From assembly GCA_013177935.1 (NCBI GenBank), contig JABLXZ010000001.1, positions 285,794 through 349,793 on the forward strand: 64,000 nt of DNA. Direction: 5' to 3'. The translations under genes and the position numbers were made by a program. Below, in pieces: positions 43,967 to 52,451 of this stretch (positions are counted from its first letter, which is position 1; each line of letters begins with the position of its first letter). The DNA comes from a candidate division WOR-3 bacterium. Lineage in GTDB: Bacteria; Hydrothermota; Tepidihabitantia; Tepidihabitantales; Tepidihabitantaceae. A model generated the notes under the pieces. It saw nothing but the letters and a program-made list of their open reading frames with translations. It was not told the DNA's origin and ran no database searches.

Positions 43967-45052
43967 AGATTTCTTACTCAATGCTCGTCTTCGTTCCAAA
44001 AGAGAGATAAACGCTTCGAGACGAGTGATAAACCCAGCCTCGCTGGTATGTTCATCAACAGAAATAGAGAGAAAAGGAATATCGTACTCCTGGCTGATTT
44101 TTATAAGGGTCGGCTGTACTACGGTGCTGGGCATACAGGCAAAAGGGTGGATATGAATTACACCATCGTAACCTTCGCGACAGGCAAGGATCATATGCCC
44201 CACTGAGTTGGCATCTTCTCCACCCACACAATAGCGCCAATAATTTTTTGCCATATTCTGAACAAAGGTTATTTCATTTTTGCCAATCCGGAAGCCGTGG
44301 AAACCGAGCCAGCGTGGACCAGTAAGAAACGGTTCGAGAATGCCCCCCATCTCCCCTACGCGTTTTATAATATTAAAATTAATAAACGGTTCTATGGTGC
44401 AGTAACTTTCGCCGATCAGTTTGATTTTGAGAACATTGGTCCGGCCGTTTCGCGGAAGGTTTTCAAAACGGTGGGCAATTGATGCTGAGATGTCCTGTAA
44501 CTCTTTTATTACTTGGGCTCGGGTGATTTCCTTCATAATTTCGTCGAAAAGTCGGTGGCACTTTTCAGGTTGTTTTACTAACGGAAGCGTTTCTCGGAGC
44601 GCTTTGTAAGTTTTCTCCAATGTCATCGCTTTCCACCATCCCAACCGAAACGCCTTTAAAGTCTTAATAACTGCCCCGGATAAACTACCATTGTTTAATT
44701 CGACCACCGTTCGGACAATCTCCTGGATACGGTCACGACGCAGTTCAATTAACCTGAACCGATACCCTAAGTCGCGTAAGATGTCAGCCTGCAGCCGGCC
44801 GTAGTAACCAAATCGGCAGGACCACGAACCGCTTACATACGCTAAAGTGTCAGCACCTGATTTTAGTGCGTTTAGCATATTACCCAATGTAATTTTAAAG
44901 GGAAGACAGATGGTTTCAGGAGCAATCTGGGTGCCGATTGCTACGGTATTTTTATTGGGTTCGGGCGGAATAACTACATCAGCGCCGAGGGTACGTAAAA
45001 TCGGTTCTAACACCAGATGGATGTCTCCCATATAGGGAAATGCAACTTTCAT
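43955..45052 (-). CDS. CoA-dehydratase-activase-related protein (DUF2229/COG3581 type)
   Basis: The 365-residue protein begins VAFPYMGDIHLVLEPILRTLGADVVIPP and has APETICLPFKITLGNMLNAL with a conserved cysteine, and CREGYDGVIHIHPFACMPSTVV further on. This is the pattern of proteins fused or linked to activators of 2-hydroxyacyl-CoA dehydratases, which bind Fe-S clusters. The ATP-binding activase domain is absent and its natural substrate is unknown. Its 3' end runs into the HDAC promoter. It follows a paralogue by 3 bp. Confidence 0.8.
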   Translation of the reverse strand: MKVAFPYMGDIHLVLEPILRTLGADVVIPPEPNKNTVAIGTQIAPETICLPFKITLGNMLNALKSGADTLAYVSGSWSCRFGYYGRLQADILRDLGYRFRLIELRRDRIQEIVRTVVELNNGSLSGAVIKTLKAFRLGWWKAMTLEKTYKALRETLPLVKQPEKCHRLFDEIMKEITRAQVIKELQDISASIAHRFENLPRNGRTNVLKIKLIGESYCTIEPFINFNIIKRVGEMGGILEPFLTGPRWLGFHGFRIGKNEITFVQNMAKNYWRYCVGGEDANSVGHMILACREGYDGVIHIHPFACMPSTVVQPTLIKISQEYDIPFLSISVDEHTSEAGFITRLEAFISLLERRRALSKKSLTE

Positions 45053-45055
45053 ATC

Positions 45056-46021
45056 TTACTTTTGTCTTCTGACCTTAAGCAAATCAACAAATGCTTCCAG
45101 TCTTGTTTTTAATCCAGTTTCACTCGTATGTTCATCAATAAGAAGTGTAAGTATCGGGATGTTTCTTCTTGAAGCGACTTCGCGCCGTATTAGTTCATTT
45201 ACAACTGAAGCGGTGCCACAGGCAAAGTTGGAGAATAAAATTAACCCGCTGATTGTTTTGTCCTGAATCAGTTGTCGAGCACTGGTAATTAATTCCAGTT
45301 CGTAATACCAGTTAGGGGTGTTTTTGGTCAGGGCATTCTGAATAATCTGCTTTTCTTCAGGGAATAAGACAACCGGTTCGGCGCCGCAGGAATTAATGAA
45401 TTTGAAAATCCCCCCGTTCAGGTATTCGTCAAACAACAGGTAAGGATGGCCAATAAGACCGATTTTTATTTCAAAATGATTGTGCTTTAAAAAAAGCTTG
45501 TTGCTTCGTTGCGTGAACATATGCATTGGTGTTGCTATTTGTCGTGTTAATTCATTTGCCGCACGCGCCGCTCTTTTTGCCACTTGGTAGGCTGCTAATG
45601 CGTCCTCCTTTTTCACTTTCAATTTGCGGGCAAAATGGACTAATGCGGTGGTTTCAGAAAAGATTCTGTCGTCGATGACTAATTCTATAATAATTTCATT
45701 TAAATTAGGAAAAACGGCTCTGGTCAAATCGGGAAGGGCGAGTGCTTTGGGGCATCCAAAATAAAAATCATTGCCGATTTTTCGGCACACCAATCGTGGA
45801 ATTAACATGGCGTCCACCTTTTGTTGTAAAATCGTAATGTGACCCAGGAATACCTTGACCGGGAGACATAATTCAGAGGGTGCTACTTTTAGTCCTTCTT
45901 CAACCATTTGGAAAGTTGTTCCGGGAGTCAGGACTACCTCGAAGCCGAGTTCTTTTAAAAAGCTGTTCCACAGGGCAAAATGGTGAAATGTGTGGAGCGC
46001 GCGGCATAGCCCGATTCGCAT
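45056..46021 (-). CDS. CoA-dehydratase-activase-related protein (DUF2229 type)
   Basis: The 321-residue partner of the preceding gene begins IGLCRALHTFHHFALWNSFLKELGFEVVL and has APSELCLPVKVFLGHI and NFACGTASVVNELIRRE. The conserved cysteines are in LCLP, RLVCRK, FGCPKA and NFACG. Both proteins share a C-terminal block of the type DEHTSE(A/T)G(F/L)xTRLEAF. They likely form a pair; function is unassigned beyond the family link. Confidence 0.8.
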   Translation of the reverse strand: MRIGLCRALHTFHHFALWNSFLKELGFEVVLTPGTTFQMVEEGLKVAPSELCLPVKVFLGHITILQQKVDAMLIPRLVCRKIGNDFYFGCPKALALPDLTRAVFPNLNEIIIELVIDDRIFSETTALVHFARKLKVKKEDALAAYQVAKRAARAANELTRQIATPMHMFTQRSNKLFLKHNHFEIKIGLIGHPYLLFDEYLNGGIFKFINSCGAEPVVLFPEEKQIIQNALTKNTPNWYYELELITSARQLIQDKTISGLILFSNFACGTASVVNELIRREVASRRNIPILTLLIDEHTSETGLKTRLEAFVDLLKVRRQK

Positions 46022-46027
46022 TGTGAA

Positions 46028-46055
46028 ATTATATATTACACGATGTTCGGGTCAA
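46028..46055 (-). promoter_or_regulatory. Promoter of the DUF2229 pair (leaderless)
   Basis: On the minus strand TTGACC (46050-46055), 16 nt and a consensus TATAAT (46028-46033), then 6 nt to the ATG at 46021. Confidence 0.8.
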
Positions 46056-46097
46056 AAGGAAATTTTGCCAGTAAAAGTTTTTTGCTATATCGTTGAG

Positions 46098-46126
46098 TTG
46101 ACTGTAAATAAGTAGGGTGGTAAAAT
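46098..46126 (+). promoter_or_regulatory. Promoter of the 140-residue hypothetical gene
   Basis: TTGACT (46098-46103), 17 nt and TAAAAT (46121-46126), 13 nt before the ATG at 46140. Confidence 0.55.
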
Positions 46127-46139
46127 AAATTAATTCAGG

Positions 46140-46562
46140 ATGCGACGATTTCTTAAAAGACTCATTTTGTTACTTTGCTTCGCATGTAATACCGGTTCTC
46201 AGATTCGAAGTTTTATATTATCGTCAAATCAAGCAGTTCAAATTGGCAGATATCCGTACTACTTTCGACTTATATCCGAAGACGAGATAAAGAAAAGAGG
46301 AATTACCAGACTGATAAAGGGCGGAGAAAAACACCGTTTCCTGCTTCAACATGAGTTAGAAACTAAGTTAGGTATCTCTTTACCACAACCGATAAAATAC
46401 AGTTACACGGGGTACGATTCGATTAATCAGCGTATTATTATTCGTTATTATGCTTCTAATCCTCAATCTCGTATCATTGCAGGCTGGCAAGCGCAACTTG
46501 TTTATCAACTTCCTTCATTGGTATTGGAAAAAATATATATTAGTGAAGTTCCCTTAGAATAA
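46140..46562 (+). CDS. Hypothetical exported protein
   Basis: I do not recognise this 140-residue protein. It opens with a basic hydrophobic stretch (RRFLKRLILLLCFACNTGS) that resembles a short signal peptide with a possible lipidated cysteine. The rest is beta-rich and basic with no known motif. A promoter lies just upstream and the frame is the only long one in the gap. Confidence 0.6.
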   Translation: MRRFLKRLILLLCFACNTGSQIRSFILSSNQAVQIGRYPYYFRLISEDEIKKRGITRLIKGGEKHRFLLQHELETKLGISLPQPIKYSYTGYDSINQRIIIRYYASNPQSRIIAGWQAQLVYQLPSLVLEKIYISEVPLE

Positions 46563-46570
46563 AAACCTTC

Positions 46571-46597
46571 TTGACTTTATAGTCAATTTGTTATAGG
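46571..46597 (+). promoter_or_regulatory. Possible promoter of tRNA-Pro
   Basis: TTGACT (46571-46576), 15 nt and TATAGG (46592-46597) lie 18 nt before the tRNA. The -10 and spacing are weaker than elsewhere. Confidence 0.5.
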
Positions 46598-46615
46598 ATT
46601 AAAAAAGATATATAT

Positions 46616-46690
<75 letters not shown>

Positions 46691-46713
46691 TTTAATTTAA
46701 GCCAAACCCGGGG

Positions 46714-47073
46714 TTAACTTGCTAAGTGTTGTTTTGCCAGTGCGACCAGCTGGGCAAAGTCATCCGGGGATTTAATTGCAACTTCGGAAAGAATACTCCG
46801 GTCAAGTTTCACTCCGGCCAGTTTAATACCGTGCATAAATCGGCTGTAACTCAAGTCATATGGACGGAGTGCAGCATTAATTCTGGTTATCATCAATGCC
46901 CGGAAGACTCGTTTTTTCTGCTTACGGTCACGGTAAGCGCTCAATAAACCATGCATTACCTGCAGCCGGGCGGTTTTGTATAAACGGGATTTTCCTCCCC
47001 AGTAACCTTTTGCCTGCTTCAACCATTTTTTGCGTCGTTTTCTGGTCGCTGGTCCTGTTTTAACTCGTGCCAT
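46714..47073 (-). CDS. rplT: 50S ribosomal protein L20
   Basis: The 119-residue basic protein matches bL20: ARVKTGPATRKRRKKWLKQAKGYWGG at the start, then RQVMHGL-type AYRDRKQKKRVFRALMITRINAALR and SYSRFMHGIKLAGVKLDRSILSE. It binds 23S rRNA early in assembly. AGGAGAG precedes the ATG; it follows rpmI by 12 bp in the usual infC-rpmI-rplT order. Confidence 0.97.
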   Translation of the reverse strand: MARVKTGPATRKRRKKWLKQAKGYWGGKSRLYKTARLQVMHGLLSAYRDRKQKKRVFRALMITRINAALRPYDLSYSRFMHGIKLAGVKLDRSILSEVAIKSPDDFAQLVALAKQHLAS

Positions 47074-47085
47074 TATGCTCTCCTG

Positions 47086-47286
47086 TTATAAGTAAGGAAC
47101 AAGTTTTTTTATTGCCTTGACTCGTGTTTTATCGACGATTGCCGTACGATGGAGCCGTCGTTTACATTTACTACTTTTGGCGCTGTTATTATGGCTTGTT
47201 CCGCTATGGCGATGAAGGTATTTCTTATTAGCGGAACATTTGAGCCGTTTTTTTAGTGAACTTAAAGTTTTAATTTTTTGTTTCAT
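47086..47286 (-). CDS. rpmI: 50S ribosomal protein L35
   Basis: The 66-residue basic protein matches bL35: KQKIKTLSSLKKRLKCSANKKYLHRHSGTSHNN, and a C-terminal RRLHRTAIVDKTRVKAIKKLVPYL. The start overlaps the infC stop by 4 bp. Two cysteines (C17, C41) are present in a protein that usually has few. Confidence 0.95.
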   Translation of the reverse strand: MKQKIKTLSSLKKRLKCSANKKYLHRHSGTSHNNSAKSSKCKRRLHRTAIVDKTRVKAIKKLVPYL

Positions 47287-47831
47287 TTGGGCACCAACAT
47301 CAATTGAATAGATTTTTTTCCTTCGGTTTGTAACTTAATGTTCCCTTCTACTTTTGCAACATCAGCAAGGTCTTGTCGTATTCGGTCGATGAGTTGATAA
47401 GCCAAGTCGGTATGGAGAACTTCTCTACCTCGCAGCCACAGGGTAAGTCGAACGCGGTCTCGGGCGGCAATAAACTCGCGCATTTTCTTGAGTTTTACTT
47501 CGTAGTCGTGCCGGTCAATTTTCATTTTCATCCTGATTTCTCGAACCTGAGTCTGATGCTGTTTCTTTTTCGACTCCCGCTGTTTTGCCTTTTGCTCGTA
47601 AAGGTGCCGACCATAGTCCATAATGCCACATACCGGCGGTTCTTCTTTTGGGGCTAACATTACCAGATCGAGGTTTTGCCGTCGCGCCAGTGCAATCGCT
47701 TCGCGCGTTGGCATAATCCCAATTGGCTTTTTATCAACCCCAATTACGCGCACATAAGGAACCCGAATCTGCTCGTTTGCCTTTGGTCGGTCCTTATAGA
47801 AATCTTTAATCTTTTCCTGTTGCTCTTCCAG
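47283..47831 (-). CDS. infC: Translation initiation factor IF-3, probable CTG start
   Basis: IF-3 keeps ribosomal subunits apart and proofreads the start codon. The frame gives the full family sequence only if extended above the first GTG: KDFYKDRPKANEQIRVPYVRVIG precedes VDKKPIGIMPTREAIALA. An in-frame TAA is 12 nt upstream of a CTG at 47829-47831, and AAAGGAGG lies 6 nt before that CTG, so CTG is the likely start (182 residues). Rare infC starts (ATT in E. coli) allow IF-3 to control its own translation. The 5' end overlaps thrS by 26 bp. Confidence 0.92.
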   Translation of the reverse strand: MEEQQEKIKDFYKDRPKANEQIRVPYVRVIGVDKKPIGIMPTREAIALARRQNLDLVMLAPKEEPPVCGIMDYGRHLYEQKAKQRESKKKQHQTQVREIRMKMKIDRHDYEVKLKKMREFIAARDRVRLTLWLRGREVLHTDLAYQLIDRIRQDLADVAKVEGNIKLQTEGKKSIQLMLVPK

Positions 47832-49716
47832 AGGTTTCCTCCTTTATTTGTTCCAATACTCTTTCCAGCGGCATACTGCCAAGATTCCCTTTACCGCGTC
47901 GGCGCAGAGAAACCGTATTAGTCGCCTTTTCTTTGGCGCCGACGACCAGCATAAAAGGAATTTTTTGTCTTTCCGCTTCACCTATTTTATAACTAATTTT
48001 ATCATTATTTAAATCAATTTCAACTCTGACATTTTCCTTTTTTAGCATTGCAACAATCTCACGGGCGTAATCTGCTTCCTTATCGGTCACGGTCAAAACA
48101 CACGCTTGAACTGGTGCCAGCCAGGTTGGAAAAGCACCACCGTAATGTTCAATCAAGATTCCGACAAACCGTTCGATACTACCAAGGACGGTACGATGGA
48201 CAAGATAGGTCGGCAGGTGTTCGCCATTATTATTCATATAGTAAACATTGAATTTCTGGGCAAGATTAAAATCAAATTGGCAGGTGGCACATTGAAACTC
48301 TCTTCCCAATGAATCGGCAAGATGGATATCAATTTTGGGACCATAGAAGACCGCTTCGCCTTCAGCGCGGGAAAAATCTAACCCCAGTTGTTTCAATGTG
48401 TTTACCAGGGCATTTTCTGCTACGGACCACTGTTCATCAGTACCAAGATAATTTTCCGGATGTTTGGGGTCGCGCACGGAAAGGGCAACGCTAAATTTCT
48501 CGAAACCAAATTGGCGTAGCATTTTAAGCGATAAAGAAATGACACCGTATATTTCTTCTCCGACCTGCTCCTGAGTGCAGAATATATGGGCATCATCTTG
48601 AGTGAATCCGCGGACTCGCATTGTTCCGTGGAGCACACCGGAACGCTCATATCGATATACTGTTCCCCATTCTGCCAATCTGAGGGGTAAGTCGCGATAG
48701 GAGTGAACTTTTGTGCGGTAAATGAGAATATGTCCCGGACAGTTCATTGGTTTTAATACATACTCCTCCTTTTCCACCGGAAGGACATACATATTTTCCC
48801 GATAATAATCAAAATGTCCTGACTGCCGCCACAGCTGCGCCCGGGCGATATGAGGAGTTACTACCAGCTGATAACCGTTGGCAAGATGCTCTTTTTCCCA
48901 GTAATCCTGGATGATTCGGCGCACCGTAGCACCTTTCGGATGCCAGAACACTAAACCGGCACCCGCCTCTTCATGGAAACTGAATAAATCCAGAGCCGGT
49001 CCCAGTTTACGGTGGTCGCGCCGCTTAGCCTCTTCGATGCGCTCCAGCCACTCTTTCAGCAAACTTTCATCAGGGAATGCTACGCCGTAAATTCGCGAAA
49101 GCATTCGGTTCTTTTCATCGCCGCGCCAGTAAGCCCCAGCAACGCTTAAAAGTTTTATCGCTTTGATTTTTCCTGTGTCAGGAAGATGTGGTCCACGGCA
49201 GAGGTCAACAAAATCGCCTTGCTCGTAAACCGAAATCTCTTCATCAGGTATTTCGGCAATAATCTCCAATTTGTAGGTCTCCCCTCGCTGCCGAAACAGT
49301 TCTATTGCCTCTTCTTTCGGTAAAAACTTGTGAACAATCGGTATCTGTTGTCGCGCCAGTTCACGCATGCGTTCTTCAATCCTGGGTAAATCATCTTCAT
49401 TGAAAGGCTTTGGGACATCAAAATCATAGTAAAACCCTTCGGGAACTGCCGGACCAATCGTAACTTTCGCTTCCGGGTAAAGTTGTTTTACCGCCTGTGC
49501 CATCAAATGCGATGCCGAATGCCAGAATATTTCGCGGCCTTCCTTTGAATCAAAGTACACGGGAAGCACTACCGCGTCTTCCTTTATCGGAAAGGAAAGG
49601 TCAACCAGCCGGCCGTTTACCATCGCCGCCAGTGCCTTTTTATCATTCAACGCTGCCCCAGCCGTAATGCCGGGCTCGACTTCTTGGACAGCACCATTAA
49701 CCGTAATTTTTATCAC
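47806..49716 (-). CDS. thrS: Threonyl-tRNA synthetase
   Basis: The 636-residue class II enzyme has an N-terminal TGS domain (ITVNGAVQEVEPGITAG), an editing domain with HSASHLMAQAVKQLYP, the catalytic core (MNCPGHILIYRTK, RVRGFTQDDAHIFC, motif 3 HRTVLGSIERFVGILIEHYGG) and an anticodon-binding domain (FPTWLAPVQACVLTV). GTG at 49716 is fixed by the promoter 6 nt upstream. It heads thrS-infC-rpmI-rplT. Confidence 0.96.
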   Translation of the reverse strand: MIKITVNGAVQEVEPGITAGAALNDKKALAAMVNGRLVDLSFPIKEDAVVLPVYFDSKEGREIFWHSASHLMAQAVKQLYPEAKVTIGPAVPEGFYYDFDVPKPFNEDDLPRIEERMRELARQQIPIVHKFLPKEEAIELFRQRGETYKLEIIAEIPDEEISVYEQGDFVDLCRGPHLPDTGKIKAIKLLSVAGAYWRGDEKNRMLSRIYGVAFPDESLLKEWLERIEEAKRRDHRKLGPALDLFSFHEEAGAGLVFWHPKGATVRRIIQDYWEKEHLANGYQLVVTPHIARAQLWRQSGHFDYYRENMYVLPVEKEEYVLKPMNCPGHILIYRTKVHSYRDLPLRLAEWGTVYRYERSGVLHGTMRVRGFTQDDAHIFCTQEQVGEEIYGVISLSLKMLRQFGFEKFSVALSVRDPKHPENYLGTDEQWSVAENALVNTLKQLGLDFSRAEGEAVFYGPKIDIHLADSLGREFQCATCQFDFNLAQKFNVYYMNNNGEHLPTYLVHRTVLGSIERFVGILIEHYGGAFPTWLAPVQACVLTVTDKEADYAREIVAMLKKENVRVEIDLNNDKISYKIGEAERQKIPFMLVVGAKEKATNTVSLRRRGKGNLGSMPLERVLEQIKEETSGRATGKD

Positions 49717-49722
49717 GGTTCA

Positions 49723-49750
49723 ATCTTACTCAATGATATCGGTGTGTCAA
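49723..49750 (-). promoter_or_regulatory. Promoter of thrS operon (leaderless, GTG start)
   Basis: On the minus strand TTGACA (49745-49750), 16 nt and TAAGAT (49723-49728), then 6 nt to a GTG start codon. It is divergent from the divIVA promoter 35 bp away. Confidence 0.75.
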
Positions 49751-49784
49751 GTAACCGATATTTGGTTTGGAATGATACTTTTTC

Positions 49785-49812
49785 TTGACACCGCTTCTTA
49801 TAAATATAGACT
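49785..49812 (+). promoter_or_regulatory. Promoter of divIVA-ffh operon (leaderless)
   Basis: TTGACA (49785-49790), 16 nt and TAGACT (49807-49812), then 6 nt to the ATG at 49819. The -10 is weak but the position matches the others. Confidence 0.65.
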
Positions 49813-49818
49813 AAAACG

Positions 49819-50313
49819 ATGGCGTTAACACCAATTGAAATAAGGAAGAAGGCATTTTCTGTCTCGTTCCGGGGATATGCAGTAAAAGAGGTACGAGCCT
49901 TTCTTGCCGTCGTTGCCAATGAGTTTGAAGAACTCCGTAAGGAACGAGCAGCACTGGCAGAAAAGGTCGATGAACTTGCTTCACGAGTAGCCGCTTATGA
50001 AAAAATGGAGAAGCTACTTAAAGAGACGCTGCTTACGGCACAACAGGTTGCCGATGAGATGCGCGCCAATGTGGAGAAAGAGCGTGAACTGATGATTGAA
50101 CAGATAAAGCAGGAGGCAGAAAAGATGCGGTCCGAATTAAATGAGTTACAAAAGCGGCGGGCGCTGATACTCGATGAGGTCAAAGGTATTGCCAATACTT
50201 ACTTGGCAGTAGTAGAAAGATTTGAAAAAGGACGGTTAGAACTAAATGAATCCGACACACACTCCAACACTGAAACAAAGGATTCAAGAGAGCGTTCAAG
50301 CGATAAGAAATAG
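49819..50313 (+). CDS. DivIVA-domain protein
   Basis: The 164-residue protein has the DivIVA head LTPIEIRKKAFSVSFRGYAVKEVRAFLAVVANEFEEL followed by a long coiled coil (residues about 35-145) and a polar tail rich in S, E and K. DivIVA-family proteins mark curved membranes at poles or septa, mostly in Gram-positives; a diderm member is less usual. The last 68 bp overlap the next gene in another frame. Confidence 0.88.
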   Translation: MALTPIEIRKKAFSVSFRGYAVKEVRAFLAVVANEFEELRKERAALAEKVDELASRVAAYEKMEKLLKETLLTAQQVADEMRANVEKERELMIEQIKQEAEKMRSELNELQKRRALILDEVKGIANTYLAVVERFEKGRLELNESDTHSNTETKDSRERSSDKK

Positions 50314-51082
50314 AACCGCTTTCAAACCGCGAATCGGGATAATTCTCGGTACCGGTTTGGGTAAACTTGCGGAGAAGGTAGAAAATGCCGTAACCATTCC
50401 CTATGCGACAATTCCCCACTTCCCCATTCCGACTGTGGAAAGTCATGGTGGTCGTTTAATACTTGGAATGTTGAGTGCTAAACCGGTGGTGGTAATGCAG
50501 GGTCGGTTTCATTACTATGAAGGTTACGAACCTCAAGAAATTACCCATCCGGTGCGGGTAATGAAGGAACTGGGTATCGATACGCTGATTGTCTCAAACG
50601 CCGCTGGTGGCTTAAATCCTGAGTTTCAAGCCGGTGATATTGCAGTTATTACCGACCACATCAATCTTACCGGTCAGAACCCTTTAAGGGGACCTAATGA
50701 CGAAACGCTGGGACCACGATTTCCTGACATGTTTGAATGTTATGACCCGCAATTGATTAAACTGGCGGAAACGGTCGCGGCCGAACTGAGCATAATCCTG
50801 CGCCGGGGAGTTTATGCCTGGGTTACTGGTCCCAATCTTGAAACTGCCGCCGAGTATCGCTATCTTCGCATTATCGGCGCTGACCTTGTGGGAATGTCAA
50901 CGGTACCGGAAACAATCGTTGCCCGGCATGCCGGATTACGGGTTCTCGGTTTTTCGGTTATCACCGATATGGGAATACCTGAGCAGCTCCAGCCAGTTGA
51001 TCTGGCAACGGTGCTGCGTGTCGCCAACGAAGCCGAACCGAAACTTACGGCAATCGTGCAGGAAGTGGTAAAAAGGATTTGA
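50246..51082 (+). CDS. Trimeric purine nucleoside phosphorylase
   Basis: The 278-residue PNP has RIGIILGTGLGKLAEKVE, FPIPTVESHGGRL, MQGRFHYYEGY, VSNAAGGLNPEF, TGPNLETAAEYR and GMSTVPE. It splits purine nucleosides with phosphate. The purine-contact residue that is Asn in mammalian PNP is Asp here (SVITDMG), which in related enzymes broadens specificity toward 6-aminopurines. The start lies inside divIVA, a 68-bp overlap; no later start keeps the N-terminal helix. Confidence 0.9.
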   Translation: MNPTHTPTLKQRIQESVQAIRNRTAFKPRIGIILGTGLGKLAEKVENAVTIPYATIPHFPIPTVESHGGRLILGMLSAKPVVVMQGRFHYYEGYEPQEITHPVRVMKELGIDTLIVSNAAGGLNPEFQAGDIAVITDHINLTGQNPLRGPNDETLGPRFPDMFECYDPQLIKLAETVAAELSIILRRGVYAWVTGPNLETAAEYRYLRIIGADLVGMSTVPETIVARHAGLRVLGFSVITDMGIPEQLQPVDLATVLRVANEAEPKLTAIVQEVVKRI

Positions 51083-51828
51083 AACCTTTCCTAAGTTTGA
51101 GGCTGATACTACTGTTAGTTCTGACTGTCACCGCCTGCCCGAAAAGACAGGAACAAACAAAGCCCGCAACACCCCAGGAAGCGCTGGAACGAGCACTGTC
51201 CGATAAAAAGGCGAAAAAGTTTCAAAAAGCGGAAGAAGGTTTTACCTACTTAATTTTTAACTTCCCCGGTAGTGCCCAGGCAGCTGATGCTCAGTTTTAC
51301 CTGGCTGACTGTTATTTTGAAAGTAAAGATTATGAACAGGCGCAAAGTGAATTCGACTTTTATCTTAAAAATTTTCCGAACGGACGATTTCAGGAAGAAG
51401 CCGCTTTTAAAAAAGCGATAGCGGCATTGCGTTCGGCACCAGCGCCCAATAAAGACCAGAGTGATGTATTGAAAGCCCAAGAATTACTGAACGAGTTTCT
51501 TGAAGAATACCCTGACTCAAGATTCCGGGAGCAGGCACAAAACGCTTTGAAGGAAATTGAGTCCCGTTTAGTGCAAAAGGAGTTTGACGCCGCCCGACTC
51601 TATTTCAAGGCTGGCGAGTACAAGTCCGCGCTGATTTATTACCAGTTCATTAAAGAGAACTATCCGGAAATTAACTGGTCAGAAAATGACCGTTATCAGT
51701 TCGCTGTTTGTTATTATGAAACTGGCAATCCTGAGGCGGCGCGCCCGATTTTCGAAGAATTGGTTACCAGTGCAATTTCCCCTCGGGTTAAACAGGGGGC
51801 ACAGCGTTATCTCAACCGGATACACTAA
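51079..51828 (+). CDS. bamD: BamD-like outer-membrane lipoprotein with TPR repeats
   Basis: The 249-residue protein has a lipoprotein signal (LILLLVLTVTACPKR, lipobox TVTAC) and about five TPR-like helices pairs: FTYLIFNFPGSAQAADAQFYLADCYFES, YLKNFPNGRFQEEAAFKKA and YPDSRFREQAQNALKEI. BamD supports BamA in inserting outer-membrane barrels. TTG is the start, overlapping the PNP stop by 4 bp. Confidence 0.82.
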   Translation: MKPFLSLRLILLLVLTVTACPKRQEQTKPATPQEALERALSDKKAKKFQKAEEGFTYLIFNFPGSAQAADAQFYLADCYFESKDYEQAQSEFDFYLKNFPNGRFQEEAAFKKAIAALRSAPAPNKDQSDVLKAQELLNEFLEEYPDSRFREQAQNALKEIESRLVQKEFDAARLYFKAGEYKSALIYYQFIKENYPEINWSENDRYQFAVCYYETGNPEAARPIFEELVTSAISPRVKQGAQRYLNRIH

Positions 51829-52451
51829 TGCGGCGCTGTACGGTTAACAGAACCCGCATTGGTATATTCGGCGGTTGTTTTGACCCTATTCATTTGGGAC
51901 ATCTTCTGATAGCGGAAGATGTTTTACTTAAATTAAAATTAGACAAAGTCATTTTTATCCCGACCTTTCATCCTCCTCATCGACCTCCGCCTGTTGCCTC
52001 TTATAATTCTCGGGTCGAAATGGTCCGGCGGGCGATTGCTGGTAATCCCCGATTTGCTCTTTCCCGGGTAGAAGAGAATCATCCCGGGCCATCTTATACT
52101 GTACAAACTCTAACCCGTCTGCGCCTTATATTCCCTCAGGCTCGTCTTTTTCTTATGTTGGGATATGACCAATACCGTTCGATTGCTCGCTGGCATAAAC
52201 CACTGGAACTTACCAAAATAGCAAAACTGGTTGTTATGAGTAGGCCCGGTGTTCCACAACCTTCCCTTTTGCCAGGACACAAACCCAGCGATGTAATCTT
52301 TCTTAATGTTATCCCGGTGGAATTAACAGCAACGATCATAAGAGAACGACTTGCCAAAGGGATGTCTATTTGTTATCTTATACCAACAGCAGTGGCGGAG
52401 TACATTTATAAAAACCGCCTTTATTTAAAAGATAAAAACAAAGGAGGATAG
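51828..52451 (+). CDS. nadD: Nicotinate-nucleotide adenylyltransferase
   Basis: The 207-residue enzyme has the nucleotidyltransferase motif GIFGGCFDPIHLGHLLIAED and the second motif region TIIRERLAKG. NadD adenylylates nicotinate mononucleotide, the next-to-last NAD step, complementing nadB at 24427. The start overlaps bamD by one base. Confidence 0.94.
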   Translation: MRRCTVNRTRIGIFGGCFDPIHLGHLLIAEDVLLKLKLDKVIFIPTFHPPHRPPPVASYNSRVEMVRRAIAGNPRFALSRVEENHPGPSYTVQTLTRLRLIFPQARLFLMLGYDQYRSIARWHKPLELTKIAKLVVMSRPGVPQPSLLPGHKPSDVIFLNVIPVELTATIIRERLAKGMSICYLIPTAVAEYIYKNRLYLKDKNKGG

